Part shown: in pieces, positions 1 through 9,700 of the stretch
Position numbering within the stretch: position 1 is the stretch's first letter
Layout: each line of letters opens with the position of its first letter
NCBI GenBank assembly: GCA_937929945.1
Contig: CALFUK010000130.1
Span: forward strand, 1 to 33,321
Length of the DNA: 33,321 nucleotides
From: an uncultured Saprospiraceae bacterium
GTDB lineage: Bacteria > Bacteroidota > Bacteroidia > Chitinophagales > Saprospiraceae
Reading direction: 5' to 3'
The notes under the pieces: generated by a model
Told to the model about the DNA's origin: nothing
The model's input: only the letters and a program-made list of their open reading frames with translations
Databases searched by the model: none
Program-made: the position numbers and the translations under genes

Positions 1-141
1 GATCTAGAAAAGATCAGGTATATGCCAAGTGTCTACATCGTCGGTGAGATCGTAGATGAAAAAGATGGCATCACACTCCATACGACAGGTGGCAACATCC
101 ATCCACTGAAGGCTCAAGGTTGGCAGCATGTGACGGGTTGA
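1..141 (+). CDS. 3' end of an unidentified gene (46 codons visible)
   Basis: Frame 1 is open from the first base to a TGA at 139-141, and the gene begins outside the window. The visible tail reads in part PSVYIVGEIVDE, then GITLHTTGGNIH, and ends QHVTG. The alternating hydrophobic and glycine-rich pattern looks like a folded C-terminal beta region, but I do not recognise the family. A faint likeness to the C-terminus of HI0933-type flavoproteins (a VGE...D...GG pattern) is too weak to name it. It converges on thrC across about 400 bases of non-coding DNA. Confidence applies to it being coding, not to any function. Confidence 0.55.
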   Translation, partial: DLEKIRYMPSVYIVGEIVDEKDGITLHTTGGNIHPLKAQGWQHVTG

Positions 142-286
142 CTATTTTGATTCACGATTATAATCATACCTGCCTGGCCTAGTGGATTGGCAGCAGTAGC
201 TAAGCTATTTTCAGTTTCTTATCCCTGCGCATCGTTTACTCTGTTAATCAATGACTCCTCTAAAAAAGAAAGCTGTTTTTGTATAT

Positions 287-306
287 AGGTAAATTATTAT
301 TTACCT
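287..306. terminator. AT-rich inverted repeat, possible terminator
   Basis: The arms AGGTAAAT (287-294) and ATTTACCT (299-306) pair perfectly around a 4-base loop, TATT. It sits about 145 bases after the stop of the left-edge gene and is followed by only a short T run. It could end transcription in either direction between the convergent genes, but its low GC content makes it weak. Confidence 0.3.
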
Positions 307-448
307 TTCAAAGTGAAGTGTTCAGCGTTTTTTAAGGATATTGAAGCGAGATGGGTGGTATGTAGTCAGTATCAAAGAGGGAGACTGCTGCTTCGGCATC
401 AATAACCATCGTGGCAGACCAAGAAGTAGATCCATACAGCGAGCCAGG

Positions 449-467
449 TTCCCCTTTTCAAGGGGAA
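449..467. terminator. GC-containing hairpin downstream of thrC
   Basis: TTCCCCTT (449-456) and AAGGGGAA (460-467) form a perfect 8-bp stem with a 3-base loop. It lies about 75 bases beyond the thrC stop codon, in the direction of thrC transcription. There is no long T tract, so it may be a factor-dependent terminator, an mRNA 3'-end stabiliser or just a repeat remnant. Confidence 0.35.
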
Positions 468-540
468 TACAAGGGGTTAAATCTGTAAACCTATTTCAGG
501 ACAAGACACGGCAAATGAGGATAACGTCTAAGTACCGCTA

Positions 541-1830
541 TTAGACTAACCAGGCCTTAAATGCCGCAAACTCTGTAGACATGGCCTCTGCTTCACTGGT
601 TTTAGCTCTTAGATCTGACAAGGCTGCTGGCACAGGTATTTCACCAAGTACAGGCTCCATCACGGGTAAAAATTTAGCTGGATGGGCTGTCTCTAAAAAT
701 ATACCCTGATGCCCAGGGTGATCCTGAAGGTACTGCTGTAGAGCTAAAAAGCCAATCGCTCCATGCGGATCAGCAATATAGTCATAAGCTTTCTGAAGAT
801 ACTTGACGGCAAAGCGAGTGTCTTCATCAGAATAATAAAATCCTTCGATGTCTCTGGTGATCCGATCCCAATTATCATCATAGAGATCAACCATGCGCTG
901 AAAGTTAGAAGGCCGACCGACATCCATGGCATTGGAGATGGTTTGCAATGATGGACGAGGCGCATAGTCGTTTGTAGCCAGATAATGAGGCACGATATTA
1001 TTCAGATTTGTTGCAGCTAAGAATCTGGCGACAGGGAGTCCCATGCGCTTAGCGAGTAGGCCAGCAGTCAGGTTACCAAAGTTTCCCGAAGGAACAGAAA
1101 AGACGACTGGTTTATCTTGATTCTTGAGCTGTTTCATGGCTTCGAAGTAATAGAAGCTTTGGGGAATAAGCCGCGCAATATTAATTGAGTTAGCAGAACT
1201 GAGATTTCGCTTTGCATTGATCTCTTGATCCAAGAAGGCTGCTTTGACCAGTGCCTGGCAGTCATCGAAAGTGCCGTCTATTTCTAATGCTTTGATGTTG
1301 CCCCCCCATGTGGTGAGTTGCAGTTCTTGTAGTGGACTCACCTTGCCTTTCGGGTACAGTATGGTGACGTCTATCCCCTCTACACCGTAAAAGCCAGCGG
1401 CTACCGCACCACCCGTATCACCAGAAGTGGCGACCAGGATACTGAGTTTTTCATTGTCGTCTTTCACCAAGTAAGACATCAGCTCTGCCATGAAGCGCGC
1501 GCCAAAATCCTTAAAAGCCAAAGAAGGGCCATGCCACAGTTCCTGCGTGTATATGTCATCAGTCATTTGGTGGAGTGGGGCAGAGAAGTTGATCGCACGG
1601 TCGATGATCCCCTGTAGGTCTTTGCTTGGTACAGCATCACCCATGAGGTTATGCGCCACCTGGAATGATGACTCTTGAAAACTTAGCTGAGTTAGATTTT
1701 TAAAGAAGTCATCGCTGAGCCGATTGATTTGCTCAGGCATATACAGGCCGTTATCTGGTGGTAAGCTTTTTAGCACCGCAGCTTTTAGGTCTACGTGGTA
1801 GGCTTTATTTTTAGTACTGTAATACTTCAT
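541..1830 (-). CDS. thrC: Threonine synthase
   Basis: Converts O-phosphohomoserine to threonine and phosphate with pyridoxal phosphate, the last step of threonine synthesis in the cytoplasm. The 429-residue protein has the usual length of the family. The cofactor lysine lies in HGPSLAFKDFG (Lys at about 107), the phosphate-binding loop is ATSGDTGGAVAAGF (about 134-147), and VPSGNFGNLTAG follows near the middle. The start is ATG at 1830, giving the typical N-terminus MKYYSTKN, which begins straight at the first conserved strand. It is the last gene of metX-thrA-thrB-thrC. The 77-base gap after thrB is the largest in the operon, so it might have some transcription of its own, but no promoter motif is evident. 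The assignment is firm. Confidence 0.96.
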   Translation of the reverse strand: MKYYSTKNKAYHVDLKAAVLKSLPPDNGLYMPEQINRLSDDFFKNLTQLSFQESSFQVAHNLMGDAVPSKDLQGIIDRAINFSAPLHQMTDDIYTQELWHGPSLAFKDFGARFMAELMSYLVKDDNEKLSILVATSGDTGGAVAAGFYGVEGIDVTILYPKGKVSPLQELQLTTWGGNIKALEIDGTFDDCQALVKAAFLDQEINAKRNLSSANSINIARLIPQSFYYFEAMKQLKNQDKPVVFSVPSGNFGNLTAGLLAKRMGLPVARFLAATNLNNIVPHYLATNDYAPRPSLQTISNAMDVGRPSNFQRMVDLYDDNWDRITRDIEGFYYSDEDTRFAVKYLQKAYDYIADPHGAIGFLALQQYLQDHPGHQGIFLETAHPAKFLPVMEPVLGEIPVPAALSDLRAKTSEAEAMSTEFAAFKAWLV

Positions 1831-1907
1831 TTATTATTGGTTTAAGACGAATGCCTGATGGTGAATAATGTAGATAAATTCTTCAGACCATAAACGCGTC
1901 AAGGCAA

Positions 1908-2843
1908 TTAATATTTGTAAGCTCCTTCGGTATTGATCTTAGAAACAAAGACATCATTTTCTATACCCTGATCACTGAGTAACTTGTTAAGGCGCTCGCC
2001 GATGTTTTCTGCAATGAGGCTATTCTGACACAGCGCAAAGACACTGGGCCCAGCACCACTGATGCTGAAACCTAAGGCTCCTTCAGAAAGTGCCGCCTCT
2101 TTCATCTCATAAAAATGGGGGATGAGCTGTGCGCGCTGTGGCTCGATGATGACATCCTCTAGTGAGCGCTGGATTAAGTCTAAGTCTGTACGGTACAGGC
2201 CAGCTACGAAATAGCCCAGGTTACCATTTTGCTTGATGTGATTTTGTAGTGACACAGTGTCAGAAAGAATGGCACGGGATTCTTTGGTCAGGATGCTGAT
2301 GTGAGGGTAGATCACGCAGCTGTATAAGCCCGTGGGAACGGGTAGCTTGATGCAGTCTAGGCTTTCATTGTCTCTGATTAAGATGATACCGCCCATAAGC
2401 GAGGGAGCGACATTGTCTGCATGCCAAGCGCCGTCAGCGATTTGTTCGCCCTCTACGGCAAATCGCAGCAGCTCTTTCTTAGTTAAAGGTGCACCAAAAA
2501 ACTCATTGACGGCAAAGGCACCAGCAACGGCACTTGCCGCACTTGATCCAAGGCCACTACCAAAAGGCATCTTTTTAAAAATTTCTATTTCTACTGCTTC
2601 CTTCTCATAGCCGAGATGCTTCATGAGCTGTAAGCCGGCATAGCCAGCCGTATTTTTCTCTGTTTCTGTCGGGAGCTTTTTCGTCGTACCTCGCACGCCT
2701 TTGATGTGTAGGCCAGGTCGATTGCCCTCATTTATGATGATCTCATCTCCAGGACCCTCTATGGCAAAGCCGAGAATGTCGTAGCCTACGGCGACATTAG
2801 CGACGGAGGCAGGAGCGAATACTTTAAGGCCGGGTCTAGACAT
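1908..2843 (-). CDS. thrB: Homoserine kinase (GHMP family)
   Basis: Phosphorylates L-homoserine with ATP to give O-phosphohomoserine, the substrate of the ThrC encoded next. At 311 residues it has standard length. The GHMP ATP-binding loop PFGSGLGSSAASAVAG is at about 93-108, the N-terminal APASVANVAVGYDILGFA matches motif 1, and the C-terminal FSISGAGPSVFAL matches motif 3 near residues 258-270. It starts with ATG at 2843, only 20 bases after the thrA stop, so the two are almost certainly co-transcribed and perhaps translationally coupled. No odd residues were seen. The assignment is firm. Confidence 0.96.
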   Translation of the reverse strand: MSRPGLKVFAPASVANVAVGYDILGFAIEGPGDEIIINEGNRPGLHIKGVRGTTKKLPTETEKNTAGYAGLQLMKHLGYEKEAVEIEIFKKMPFGSGLGSSAASAVAGAFAVNEFFGAPLTKKELLRFAVEGEQIADGAWHADNVAPSLMGGIILIRDNESLDCIKLPVPTGLYSCVIYPHISILTKESRAILSDTVSLQNHIKQNGNLGYFVAGLYRTDLDLIQRSLEDVIIEPQRAQLIPHFYEMKEAALSEGALGFSISGAGPSVFALCQNSLIAENIGERLNKLLSDQGIENDVFVSKINTEGAYKY

Positions 2844-2863
2844 GATAGTGGTATCTCAATTAT

Positions 2864-5335
2864 TTAATTATAGCCAAAATGATTTTTATTTCCAATGCTG
2901 ATGATCTCGCTAAAGACACCAGCTGCAGTCACTTCCGCACCTGCTCCTGGTCCCTTGATCACCAGAGGTCGGTTAGCATAGCGCTTCGTCGTGAAGACGA
3001 TCATGTTATCTGACCCTTGTAGTCCGAAGAATGAGCTATCCATACCCACCGCTTGCAGCTTAACAGTAGCCTGTCCATCCTCTAGACTCGCGATGTAGCG
3101 CAAGACTTTATTTTCAGACTCTGCCTCTTGCACCATGCTGGCGAAGTGATCGTTTTCGTCTTTGAGTGATTGGAAGAAGGCGTCGATGCTAGTTGCCGCT
3201 GTCGATGTTGGCGGTAGGATAGGCTCCACCACTACATCTTCTGGCTCCAATGCATAACCCGCTTCTCTGGATAAGATTAATATCTTTCTTTTTATATCTG
3301 AACCTGATAGATCATCGCGAGGATCTGGCTCTGTGTAGCCTAAATCTTTGGCCTCTAAGACTAAGTCATAAAAAGAGCGTGATGAGCTAAAACCATTGAA
3401 GATGTAAGAGACTGATCCGCTGAGGACAGCTTCGATTTTTACGATCTCGTCGCCGCTTTCGATCAGGCCACGCATGGTGGAGATCACAGGCAGTCCAGCA
3501 CCCACATTAGTCTCGTATAAGAATTCGACCTGTTTGGCTTTAGCCAGTTTCTTAAGCTCTTCATACTGCTGATAAGTCGCAGAATTAGCGACCTTGTTAG
3601 GGGTGCTTATGGAGATATTGGACCCAAGGATTTTTTTGTAGTAGTCTGGCAGATTATGGTTAGCCGTATTATCTACGAATACAGAGTTCGGTAGATTCAT
3701 GGCTATCATTTCGTTTACAAACGCTTCGACATCACTACTTTTCTCAGACCCTAAGAGATTTTCTTTCCATTGATTTAGATCGATTCCGTTTGTCTCGAGC
3801 AGCATCTTTTTGCTGTTAGCCAGACCAATGACATTGATGTGCAGTTTTTGTTTTTCTTCCAAGTGCTGTGCTTGCTCTTTAATCTGATCAAGGAGTGTCC
3901 CACCGATCAGTCCGACGCCGACCATAAAGACATTCACCGTCTTCAGGTTAGAGAGAAAGAAGGAGTCGTGGATCAGGTTGAGCGCTTTCAGCTCATTAGC
4001 TGTGTCGATGGCAAAAGAAATATTGAGTTCCGAGGACCCTTGGGCTATAGCGACGACATTTACCCCGTTCTTACCGAGTGAGCTGAAGAGACGACCTGCG
4101 ACACCAGGTATTTTTCTCATGTTCTGACCGACGATGGCGACGATCGTCAGGTCCTTGATCACCGCTATAGGCTGGATGAATTTATTATCGATCTCACTGG
4201 CGAACTCTGCTTCAGCGGCCGCGATGGCGACATTCATTTTATCTTGTTTGATGGCCACACAGATGGAGTGTTCCGATGAGCCTTGGGTGATCATCACGAC
4301 ATTCACCGATTCTCTGGCTAAAGAGCTGAAGAATCGCGCAGCTATACCCGGTATACCCATCATACCAGGGCCTTGGAGCGTCAGCAGGCAGATGCCTGAC
4401 ATGGAGCTCATCCCTTTGATGCGCCCTTCCGCATTTTCGTCAATCTCCTTGCTGATCTTAGAACCAGGAAAATCGGGATTGAAGGTATTCCTAATGTATA
4501 TCGGAATGTCTTGGGCCAATGCTGGCTGAATGGTGGGCGGATAGATGACTTTAGCACCAAAGTGAGATAGCTCCATCGCCTCATTATAGCTGAGAGATTC
4601 TACTGTATAAGCTTTCGACACTTTGCGCGGATCACAGGTGAGGACTCCATCTACGTCAGTCCATATCTCTAAGCGATCTGCTCGCAGTGCTCCGGCTAAG
4701 ATGGCTGCTGTATAGTCAGATCCGCCACGGCCGAGGGTCGTCGTCAATCCACCGATATCGCTGGCAATGAATCCAGTGACCACTTGCAACTGGCCCTCGA
4801 CAGATGAGAAGTATTGATTAATCGTCTCGTATGACAGGTCGAAATTAACCCGTGCAGCACCGAAATCTTTATTGGTCTTTATGATTTTTCTGGCATCTAA
4901 GAAGGCGGCATTCAGCCCCAAGTGCTTAAAGTAGGCAGAGATGATGTAGCAAGAATTACGCTCACCAAAGCTCAGGATATAGTCCATCGTACGTGGCGAA
5001 GCTTCTCTGACTAAGAAGACACCATTCAGCAGCTCTTCGAGGTTTTTGTGATTCTCTTCCAGCTGAGCTGCTGCAGTAGTGGCTTCATCACCTAATAAAG
5101 CTCGCAGTGCATCATCATGCCGCTGTCTGTAAGCGGTGAGCGTTTCGGTATATTCTTCTTTGCCCTTAGCAGCCGATTCAGCCATCGAGATGAGGCTGTC
5201 AGTGACACCACCAAAAGCAGAGAATACCACGGCGATTTTTTCCCCAGCAGAGATGCGCGGTTGGATGAGCGTGCCGATGTGTTTGATTCTTTCCGGCGTG
5301 GCTACGGATGAGCCGCCGAACTTTAATACGATCAT
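2864..5335 (-). CDS. thrA: Bifunctional aspartokinase / homoserine dehydrogenase
   Basis: Carries out the first and third steps of the aspartate pathway: phosphorylation of aspartate, and NAD(P)H-dependent reduction of aspartate semialdehyde to homoserine. The 823-residue chain shows the aspartokinase start KFGGSSV (about 5-11) and the GRGGSDYTAAILAGAL and WTDVDGVLTCDPR motifs (about 203-235). Two ACT regulatory repeats follow (about 310-460), each with VNVV.I.QGSSE-type strands. A Rossmann start VGVGLIGG (about 471) opens the dehydrogenase, followed by ETNVGAGLPVI, then YTEPDPRDDLSGSD, and finally KGPGAGAEVTAAGVFSE near the C-terminus. The ACT pair suggests feedback inhibition, typically by threonine in this family. 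Its ATG overlaps the metX TGA (ATGA at 5332-5335), indicating translational coupling. Aspartate semialdehyde dehydrogenase is not in this window. Confidence 0.97.
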   Translation of the reverse strand: MIVLKFGGSSVATPERIKHIGTLIQPRISAGEKIAVVFSAFGGVTDSLISMAESAAKGKEEYTETLTAYRQRHDDALRALLGDEATTAAAQLEENHKNLEELLNGVFLVREASPRTMDYILSFGERNSCYIISAYFKHLGLNAAFLDARKIIKTNKDFGAARVNFDLSYETINQYFSSVEGQLQVVTGFIASDIGGLTTTLGRGGSDYTAAILAGALRADRLEIWTDVDGVLTCDPRKVSKAYTVESLSYNEAMELSHFGAKVIYPPTIQPALAQDIPIYIRNTFNPDFPGSKISKEIDENAEGRIKGMSSMSGICLLTLQGPGMMGIPGIAARFFSSLARESVNVVMITQGSSEHSICVAIKQDKMNVAIAAAEAEFASEIDNKFIQPIAVIKDLTIVAIVGQNMRKIPGVAGRLFSSLGKNGVNVVAIAQGSSELNISFAIDTANELKALNLIHDSFFLSNLKTVNVFMVGVGLIGGTLLDQIKEQAQHLEEKQKLHINVIGLANSKKMLLETNGIDLNQWKENLLGSEKSSDVEAFVNEMIAMNLPNSVFVDNTANHNLPDYYKKILGSNISISTPNKVANSATYQQYEELKKLAKAKQVEFLYETNVGAGLPVISTMRGLIESGDEIVKIEAVLSGSVSYIFNGFSSSRSFYDLVLEAKDLGYTEPDPRDDLSGSDIKRKILILSREAGYALEPEDVVVEPILPPTSTAATSIDAFFQSLKDENDHFASMVQEAESENKVLRYIASLEDGQATVKLQAVGMDSSFFGLQGSDNMIVFTTKRYANRPLVIKGPGAGAEVTAAGVFSEIISIGNKNHFGYN

Positions 5336-6360
5336 ATGCCTACAAAGTGTTTGAGATAAAGAGCTGTGAGTTTTTCGGTTTCTACCAGAAAGCCATCGTG
5401 GCCGTATGAGGAGGCTATGCTTTCATATATGGCATTAGGGAGCGCATCGACAATGTGCTGCTGCTCCACGGCAGGGTAGAGCAGGTCGGTGTCTATGTTG
5501 ACGATCACCGTTTTTGACTTTATTTGCGCTAAGGCTTCAGTGATAGATCCTCGATCACGTCCCACATTATGGGTGTCCAGGCTGTCCAGCAGCCGGTAGT
5601 AGGAAAAGGCATTGAAGCGATTTGCTAATTTTTGACCCTGGTAGCGCTGGTATGATGCTGATCTGAACTCTGTTAAGGTGTCATCTGCATCCGATTGAAA
5701 TTCTTCATAGCACAGATAATTACGGTAGATGACCATACCGACTGCGCGTGCCGCTTTCATGCCTTGGATCCCTGCATCGTCTCTGCGCTCTGTCCAGCTC
5801 TGGTCAGCTTCGATGGCCATGCGGTGCGCGGTATGGATGGCTTTACCCCAAGAGGATTCTTTAGCCGAGCAGACGGACAGGTATAGGTTTTGGAAGAGAT
5901 CGGGTTCGGATATGGCCCACTCCATAGCATGGCAGGCACCCATAGAACCTCCGACACCCATCCAGATCTTATTGATGGCTAAGTGGGTTTTGAGTTTTTG
6001 AAAAAGTTTGACCTGATCTCTGATGGTCACGATCGGAAAGTCGTGGTAGTATGTCTGACCCGTCTGAGGGTCAGTGTCTAGCGGACCCGTGGAGCCATAG
6101 CAAGAGCCGATCAGGTTAGCACAGACCACAAAGTGCTGATCCGTATCGAGGATGCGTCCCTTACCGAAGGCACCGACCCACCAATCTTCAATCTTAGAGC
6201 TGGCTGTCAGAGCGTGGAATACCCAGATGACATTATCTCCAGTTTCATTGAGCGTCCCATAGGTGTGATAAGCCAAGGTGAGCTCTGAAAAGCCCGAGCC
6301 CAGCTCCAGCTCCTCAGGATCATTGATTTTTAAGTATTGTATGTTGTCTGTATGAGCCAC
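5332..6360 (-). CDS. metX: Homoserine O-acetyltransferase
   Basis: Transfers acetyl from acetyl-CoA to homoserine, committing it to methionine synthesis. The 342-residue alpha/beta hydrolase fold shows the family motif NLIGSCYGSTGP (about 82-93) and the nucleophile elbow GVGGSMGACHAMEWA (Ser at about 139). The acid in NIDTDLLYP and the histidine in SYGHDGFL near the C-terminus complete the triad. The nucleophile loop ends GA where many homologues have GG. Whether acetyl or succinyl is the true donor cannot be settled here. The start is GTG at 6360, because no ATG lies near the start of the conserved region and the frame upstream has no better start. No clear Shine-Dalgarno is present. It is the first gene of the operon, so methionine and threonine branches share one transcript. 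Confidence 0.93.
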   Translation of the reverse strand: MAHTDNIQYLKINDPEELELGSGFSELTLAYHTYGTLNETGDNVIWVFHALTASSKIEDWWVGAFGKGRILDTDQHFVVCANLIGSCYGSTGPLDTDPQTGQTYYHDFPIVTIRDQVKLFQKLKTHLAINKIWMGVGGSMGACHAMEWAISEPDLFQNLYLSVCSAKESSWGKAIHTAHRMAIEADQSWTERRDDAGIQGMKAARAVGMVIYRNYLCYEEFQSDADDTLTEFRSASYQRYQGQKLANRFNAFSYYRLLDSLDTHNVGRDRGSITEALAQIKSKTVIVNIDTDLLYPAVEQQHIVDALPNAIYESIASSYGHDGFLVETEKLTALYLKHFVGI

Positions 6361-6409
6361 TGTCAGTCTTTGCGCTTGCTTTCTTGCTTTTGTTGCAAAA
6401 ATGAAGCCG

Positions 6410-6417
6410 CAAATATA
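6410..6417 (-). promoter_or_regulatory. Candidate -7 element (TATATTTG) for the metX-thrABC operon
   Basis: On the minus strand, positions 6417 down to 6410 read TATATTTG, an exact match to the Bacteroidota housekeeping -7 consensus TAnnTTTG. It lies about 50 bases upstream of the metX GTG. A TTG is found 23 bases further upstream (near 6441-6443), slightly longer than the usual spacing for the -33 element. The consensus is established knowledge; use of this copy is inference. Confidence 0.45.
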
Positions 6418-6600
6418 TGGGATTTATTTGGGAGACTCAGCAAGGTAAGCATATACCCTCTGGTCTGATGATCTGTTTAGAATTTCAAAATATGATTAAT
6501 AAAATGTGGCCTTATCCATGAGGGATATCTGTTCTTTTAACGCATGACATGCTTTGAGCTCTTTGAATAAATTGAACAACGAAACTTTGGTTCCCAATGC

Positions 6601-6703
6601 TTACAGACCGATCAGGTCAACATCCGAGAGGATGATTCATCTAGTTACTTGTGGACTTGCTTCTCTTTGATGAATCCAAAAAACCTAGTCAAACCATATG
6701 TTA
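6601..6703 (+). repeat. Possible degenerate copy of the 94-bp leader element
   Basis: The inverted repeat CATCC-GAGA-GGATG (6621-6634) is followed by GATT, then TAGTTACTTGTGGAC, then AATCCAAAAAAC, and ends AAACCATATG. That is the same order of blocks as in the good copies at 11519-11707 and 14042-14229, where they are GGATGA, TAGTTATTTGCTGA, TTCCAAAATTTAAAC and ATATGAAA. Many positions differ and the first third is not alignable by eye. No gene starts at its terminal ATG, which meets a stop after three further codons. It may be a decayed copy or chance. Confidence 0.3.
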
Positions 6704-6725
6704 ATCTCTTAATTATCTCACCTGA

Positions 6726-9700
6726 TTATTCCCCTTCCACACACTTCTTCCGATTGTCATTGCTATCCCGATCAATCAGTTTGTTATAAGGATCGACGCC
6801 GACTTCGATTGGCTTTTCAGAGACGGTGATGCTGAAATCATTTTGTATGTCAGTGATCAGATGCTTCTGCAGGTACAGCACTTTTTCTTTCGTCTGGCCA
6901 TCGATGTCTTCTGTGCCGAATACGGCGACATCAATGTAGTCCTGAAGGGGGTACGACTTCGTGGCACGCTTAGCACCTTCTGGCGTGTGCTCCAGCATGT
7001 TGCCATCATCGTCTTTGAATGACTGGCGGCCCTTTTCATTGGTGCGGTATTTACTGATCTGGGCTGAGATATCTACTTTGTATTGACCGTCATCCATTGC
7101 TTTGTATTCAGCGGATTCCACACGATTATTATAGAGAGTGATGTGCTCGAAATTATCTTCTAAGAAATAGCGCAGGCTGTCTGGTGTCGCTTCTTCCAAT
7201 AGAGCTAAGAGCTCCAGTGAAGTGGTGTAGGGCGGCTCTTGAAATCCGACTTGCTGGATGTATTTCGCGAGTACTTGGTTAAGCGTCTTTTCGCCGATTA
7301 GATCGGAGAGCGCGTAGAAGATCAGCGAGCCTTTCTGGTAGTGTATGTATTGTTGGTTTTCGTTGTAGGCCAGCGGTAGCTCCTTACTGGCTTCCATCTG
7401 ACGGCTCAGCAGGTATTTATCCAGGGCGTCCTTTAAGAATTTACGCATCTTATCGGAGCCATATCGTTTCTCTAGGACCTTGAGCGCGGAGTATTCGGAG
7501 AGACTCTCTGACAGCATGGTGGCTCCTTTCACTTCGGCGCCGATGACCTGGTGCGCCCACCACTGGTGCGCCAGCTCGTGTGCCGTCACGGTATAAGCAT
7601 AATCCACGCCACCCTCATCCGAGTCATCCACCTGAGCGGTGAAGCCTGCATTCTCTGCAAAGGGGACCGTATTCGCGAATGACTGCGCGAAGCCGCCTGA
7701 AGGAAACTCCAGTATCCGCAGCTGCTTGAATTGGTAGGGGCTGTATTCCGTAGTGTAGTAGTCGAAGCCATCTTTCAGTGCTTGCATCATGCGATCCAGA
7801 TTATAGTCGTGTCCTTTGTGATAGTAGATGGACAGCTCCACATCTTGCCATTGGTCTTTGACGACTTCGTATTCTGCAGAGCAGATGTTAAAGAAGTTGA
7901 GCATCGGCTGGTCCATCTTGTAGTGGAAGTAGCGGCGGCCGTTCTCTTCCCATTCGCGCTGCAGCTGCCCAGGAGCCATAGCCGTCTGCGCTGGCACCGT
8001 GCCGATGACGATTTCAAAATTGATCCAGTCTGCACAGTTAGAGATATAAGTATTTTGCAAGGCAGTGCTGTCTGTGGGTTCGGGCATACGCTCTCGCTCG
8101 GGCAGATCGTATTTTTTGCGGACCTTATTATCTGAGAGCTCGAATGCGTCAGTATAGCCGATCGTTGGGAAGATAGAGTTGTTGATGAAGGTGCCATTAT
8201 TCAGCACGGGCGAATTGGACCTGAATAAAGTATTTTCATCATTGCGCATGGTGAAGGCCATTTTCATAGAGTCACCAGGAGCTAAGCTATTTTGTAAGCT
8301 GTAGATTCTGATGTCCATGATCGAATCCTGCAGAGAGAGCTCTGTGGGCTGATCAAATGATAAAGAGTCAAGTAGCTCACCATGATTGATCACAATGGAA
8401 TCGATGGCTTCAGCAGATTTATTCTTTATGATGTAATAGCCAGAGGCGGACAGGTTCTTCTCCTCAGGGTAGAGCTCGACTTTCAGATTTACGTCAATGA
8501 TCCGAGGCTGGGCTAAGTCTGCAAGATGCTTGTAAGATTTTTCAAATTTTACCAGCTGCTGTTCTTGTTCTTTAGAGCTGTATACATTGTGCTTGACGAA
8601 GGTGTTGTAATAGATGAATCCACCCAGTAGCAAGAAAGCACCAAAAGAAAAAACACTTGCCGTCTTAAGGCCTCCAGAAGCAGACTGCAGAGACTCCGAG
8701 ATCCTGGTTTTAAAGGGGACCTTCACACCTCTACGCCAGAAGATTAGGCCGATCAAGGCTAAAAATAAGCCGCCTAGTATCCAGTAGATCCGGTAGAGAA
8801 AAAACTTAGCCATCTCCACGGTGTAGCCAGCCATATCTGAGTAGATAGGGGTCGGTCCTTCATTGTAGCGAAAGAGAGATTTTTCAATCCCCAGCTGAGG
8901 TAAAAAGTTGACGCCAATAGAGACGGTCAGAGTCACGATAAGCCCAATGTAAAAATTAGGAACTAATGAGAAAATAAAGATGGCTAAGAGTGTCCATGGG
9001 ATCAAGCTGATGAAACGCAATACATAGGTGTCATATAAATAGAGCCCTGGCTCAAAGTTGTAATATGACTGCGTGATCTGATAGATGACTCCCGCCAAGA
9101 TAGGCAGAGCCAGCAGCACCATCTGCATCAACGAGATGGATATAAATTTTGACAGAAGAAACGATAGATTCTTTGTGGATGATACATCTTCTAGCTGGTA
9201 GATGTTGTTGTCGGTCCGCTTATTAATGATCGTCCCTGTATAGATGAAAGTGAGCAGGACGATGAACATACGAAAGGTAAAGCCTGAGAAGAGCAGCATA
9301 TTAGCTGTGGTGGGATAGGTCTTGGTCCCGATGACCTCTCCCGTAAAGGCGAGTCCGATGCCGACAATAAGCAGTCCGATAATGCTGATCACGATGAAAG
9401 CACCTCCTTTTAAAATAAAGGACAGGTCTATTTTACTCAGCAGCCAGGCACTGGTGAAGAGTTGGCCAGTACCAAAGTTGCGACTGACACCCGGTAGAGC
9501 CAGTTCTGACATTTGGATGGACCGGTGAGCAATGGACTTAATGGATTTGTCCTTCTTGGAGAATGGATTCCATCTCGTAGGGACGACCTCAAAAGAGAAG
9601 GTCATGTAGCTCCATAGCATCACGGCCATACCGATGCCTATCCAGAGTAGCCGATTGTAGACGATTAAACCTTTAAATAGAATGGGTGCATTATTATATT

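Larger units (their letters stand above)
142..540. other. Non-coding convergent intergenic region
   Basis: This 399-base stretch lies between the + strand gene fragment and the 3' end of thrC. I see no convincing gene. A 67-codon frame at 341-544 starts only at TTG, has a low-complexity Arg-rich translation and runs into the thrC stop, so I take it as chance. The stretch holds two short inverted repeats, 287-306 and 449-467, listed separately as possible terminators. Confidence 0.6.
6361..6725. other. Intergenic region upstream of metX operon
   Basis: This 365-base stretch lies between metX (5' end) and the 3' end of the ABC permease/peptidase gene. It holds a possible Bacteroidota-type promoter for the metX operon at 6410-6417 and a possible degenerate copy of the 94-bp element at 6601-6703. 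I looked by eye for a SAM-I or SAM-II riboswitch ahead of metX and did not find the characteristic conserved bases. No ORF of note was seen. Confidence 0.6.

Noticed and set aside
341-544. 67-codon + strand frame left of thrC
   Set aside because: It starts only at TTG, has an Arg-rich unpatterned translation, contains the hairpin at 449-467 and overlaps the thrC stop. No sign of selection for coding.
6361-6725. SAM riboswitch ahead of metX
   Set aside because: The conserved core bases of SAM-I and SAM-II could not be found by eye on the minus strand.
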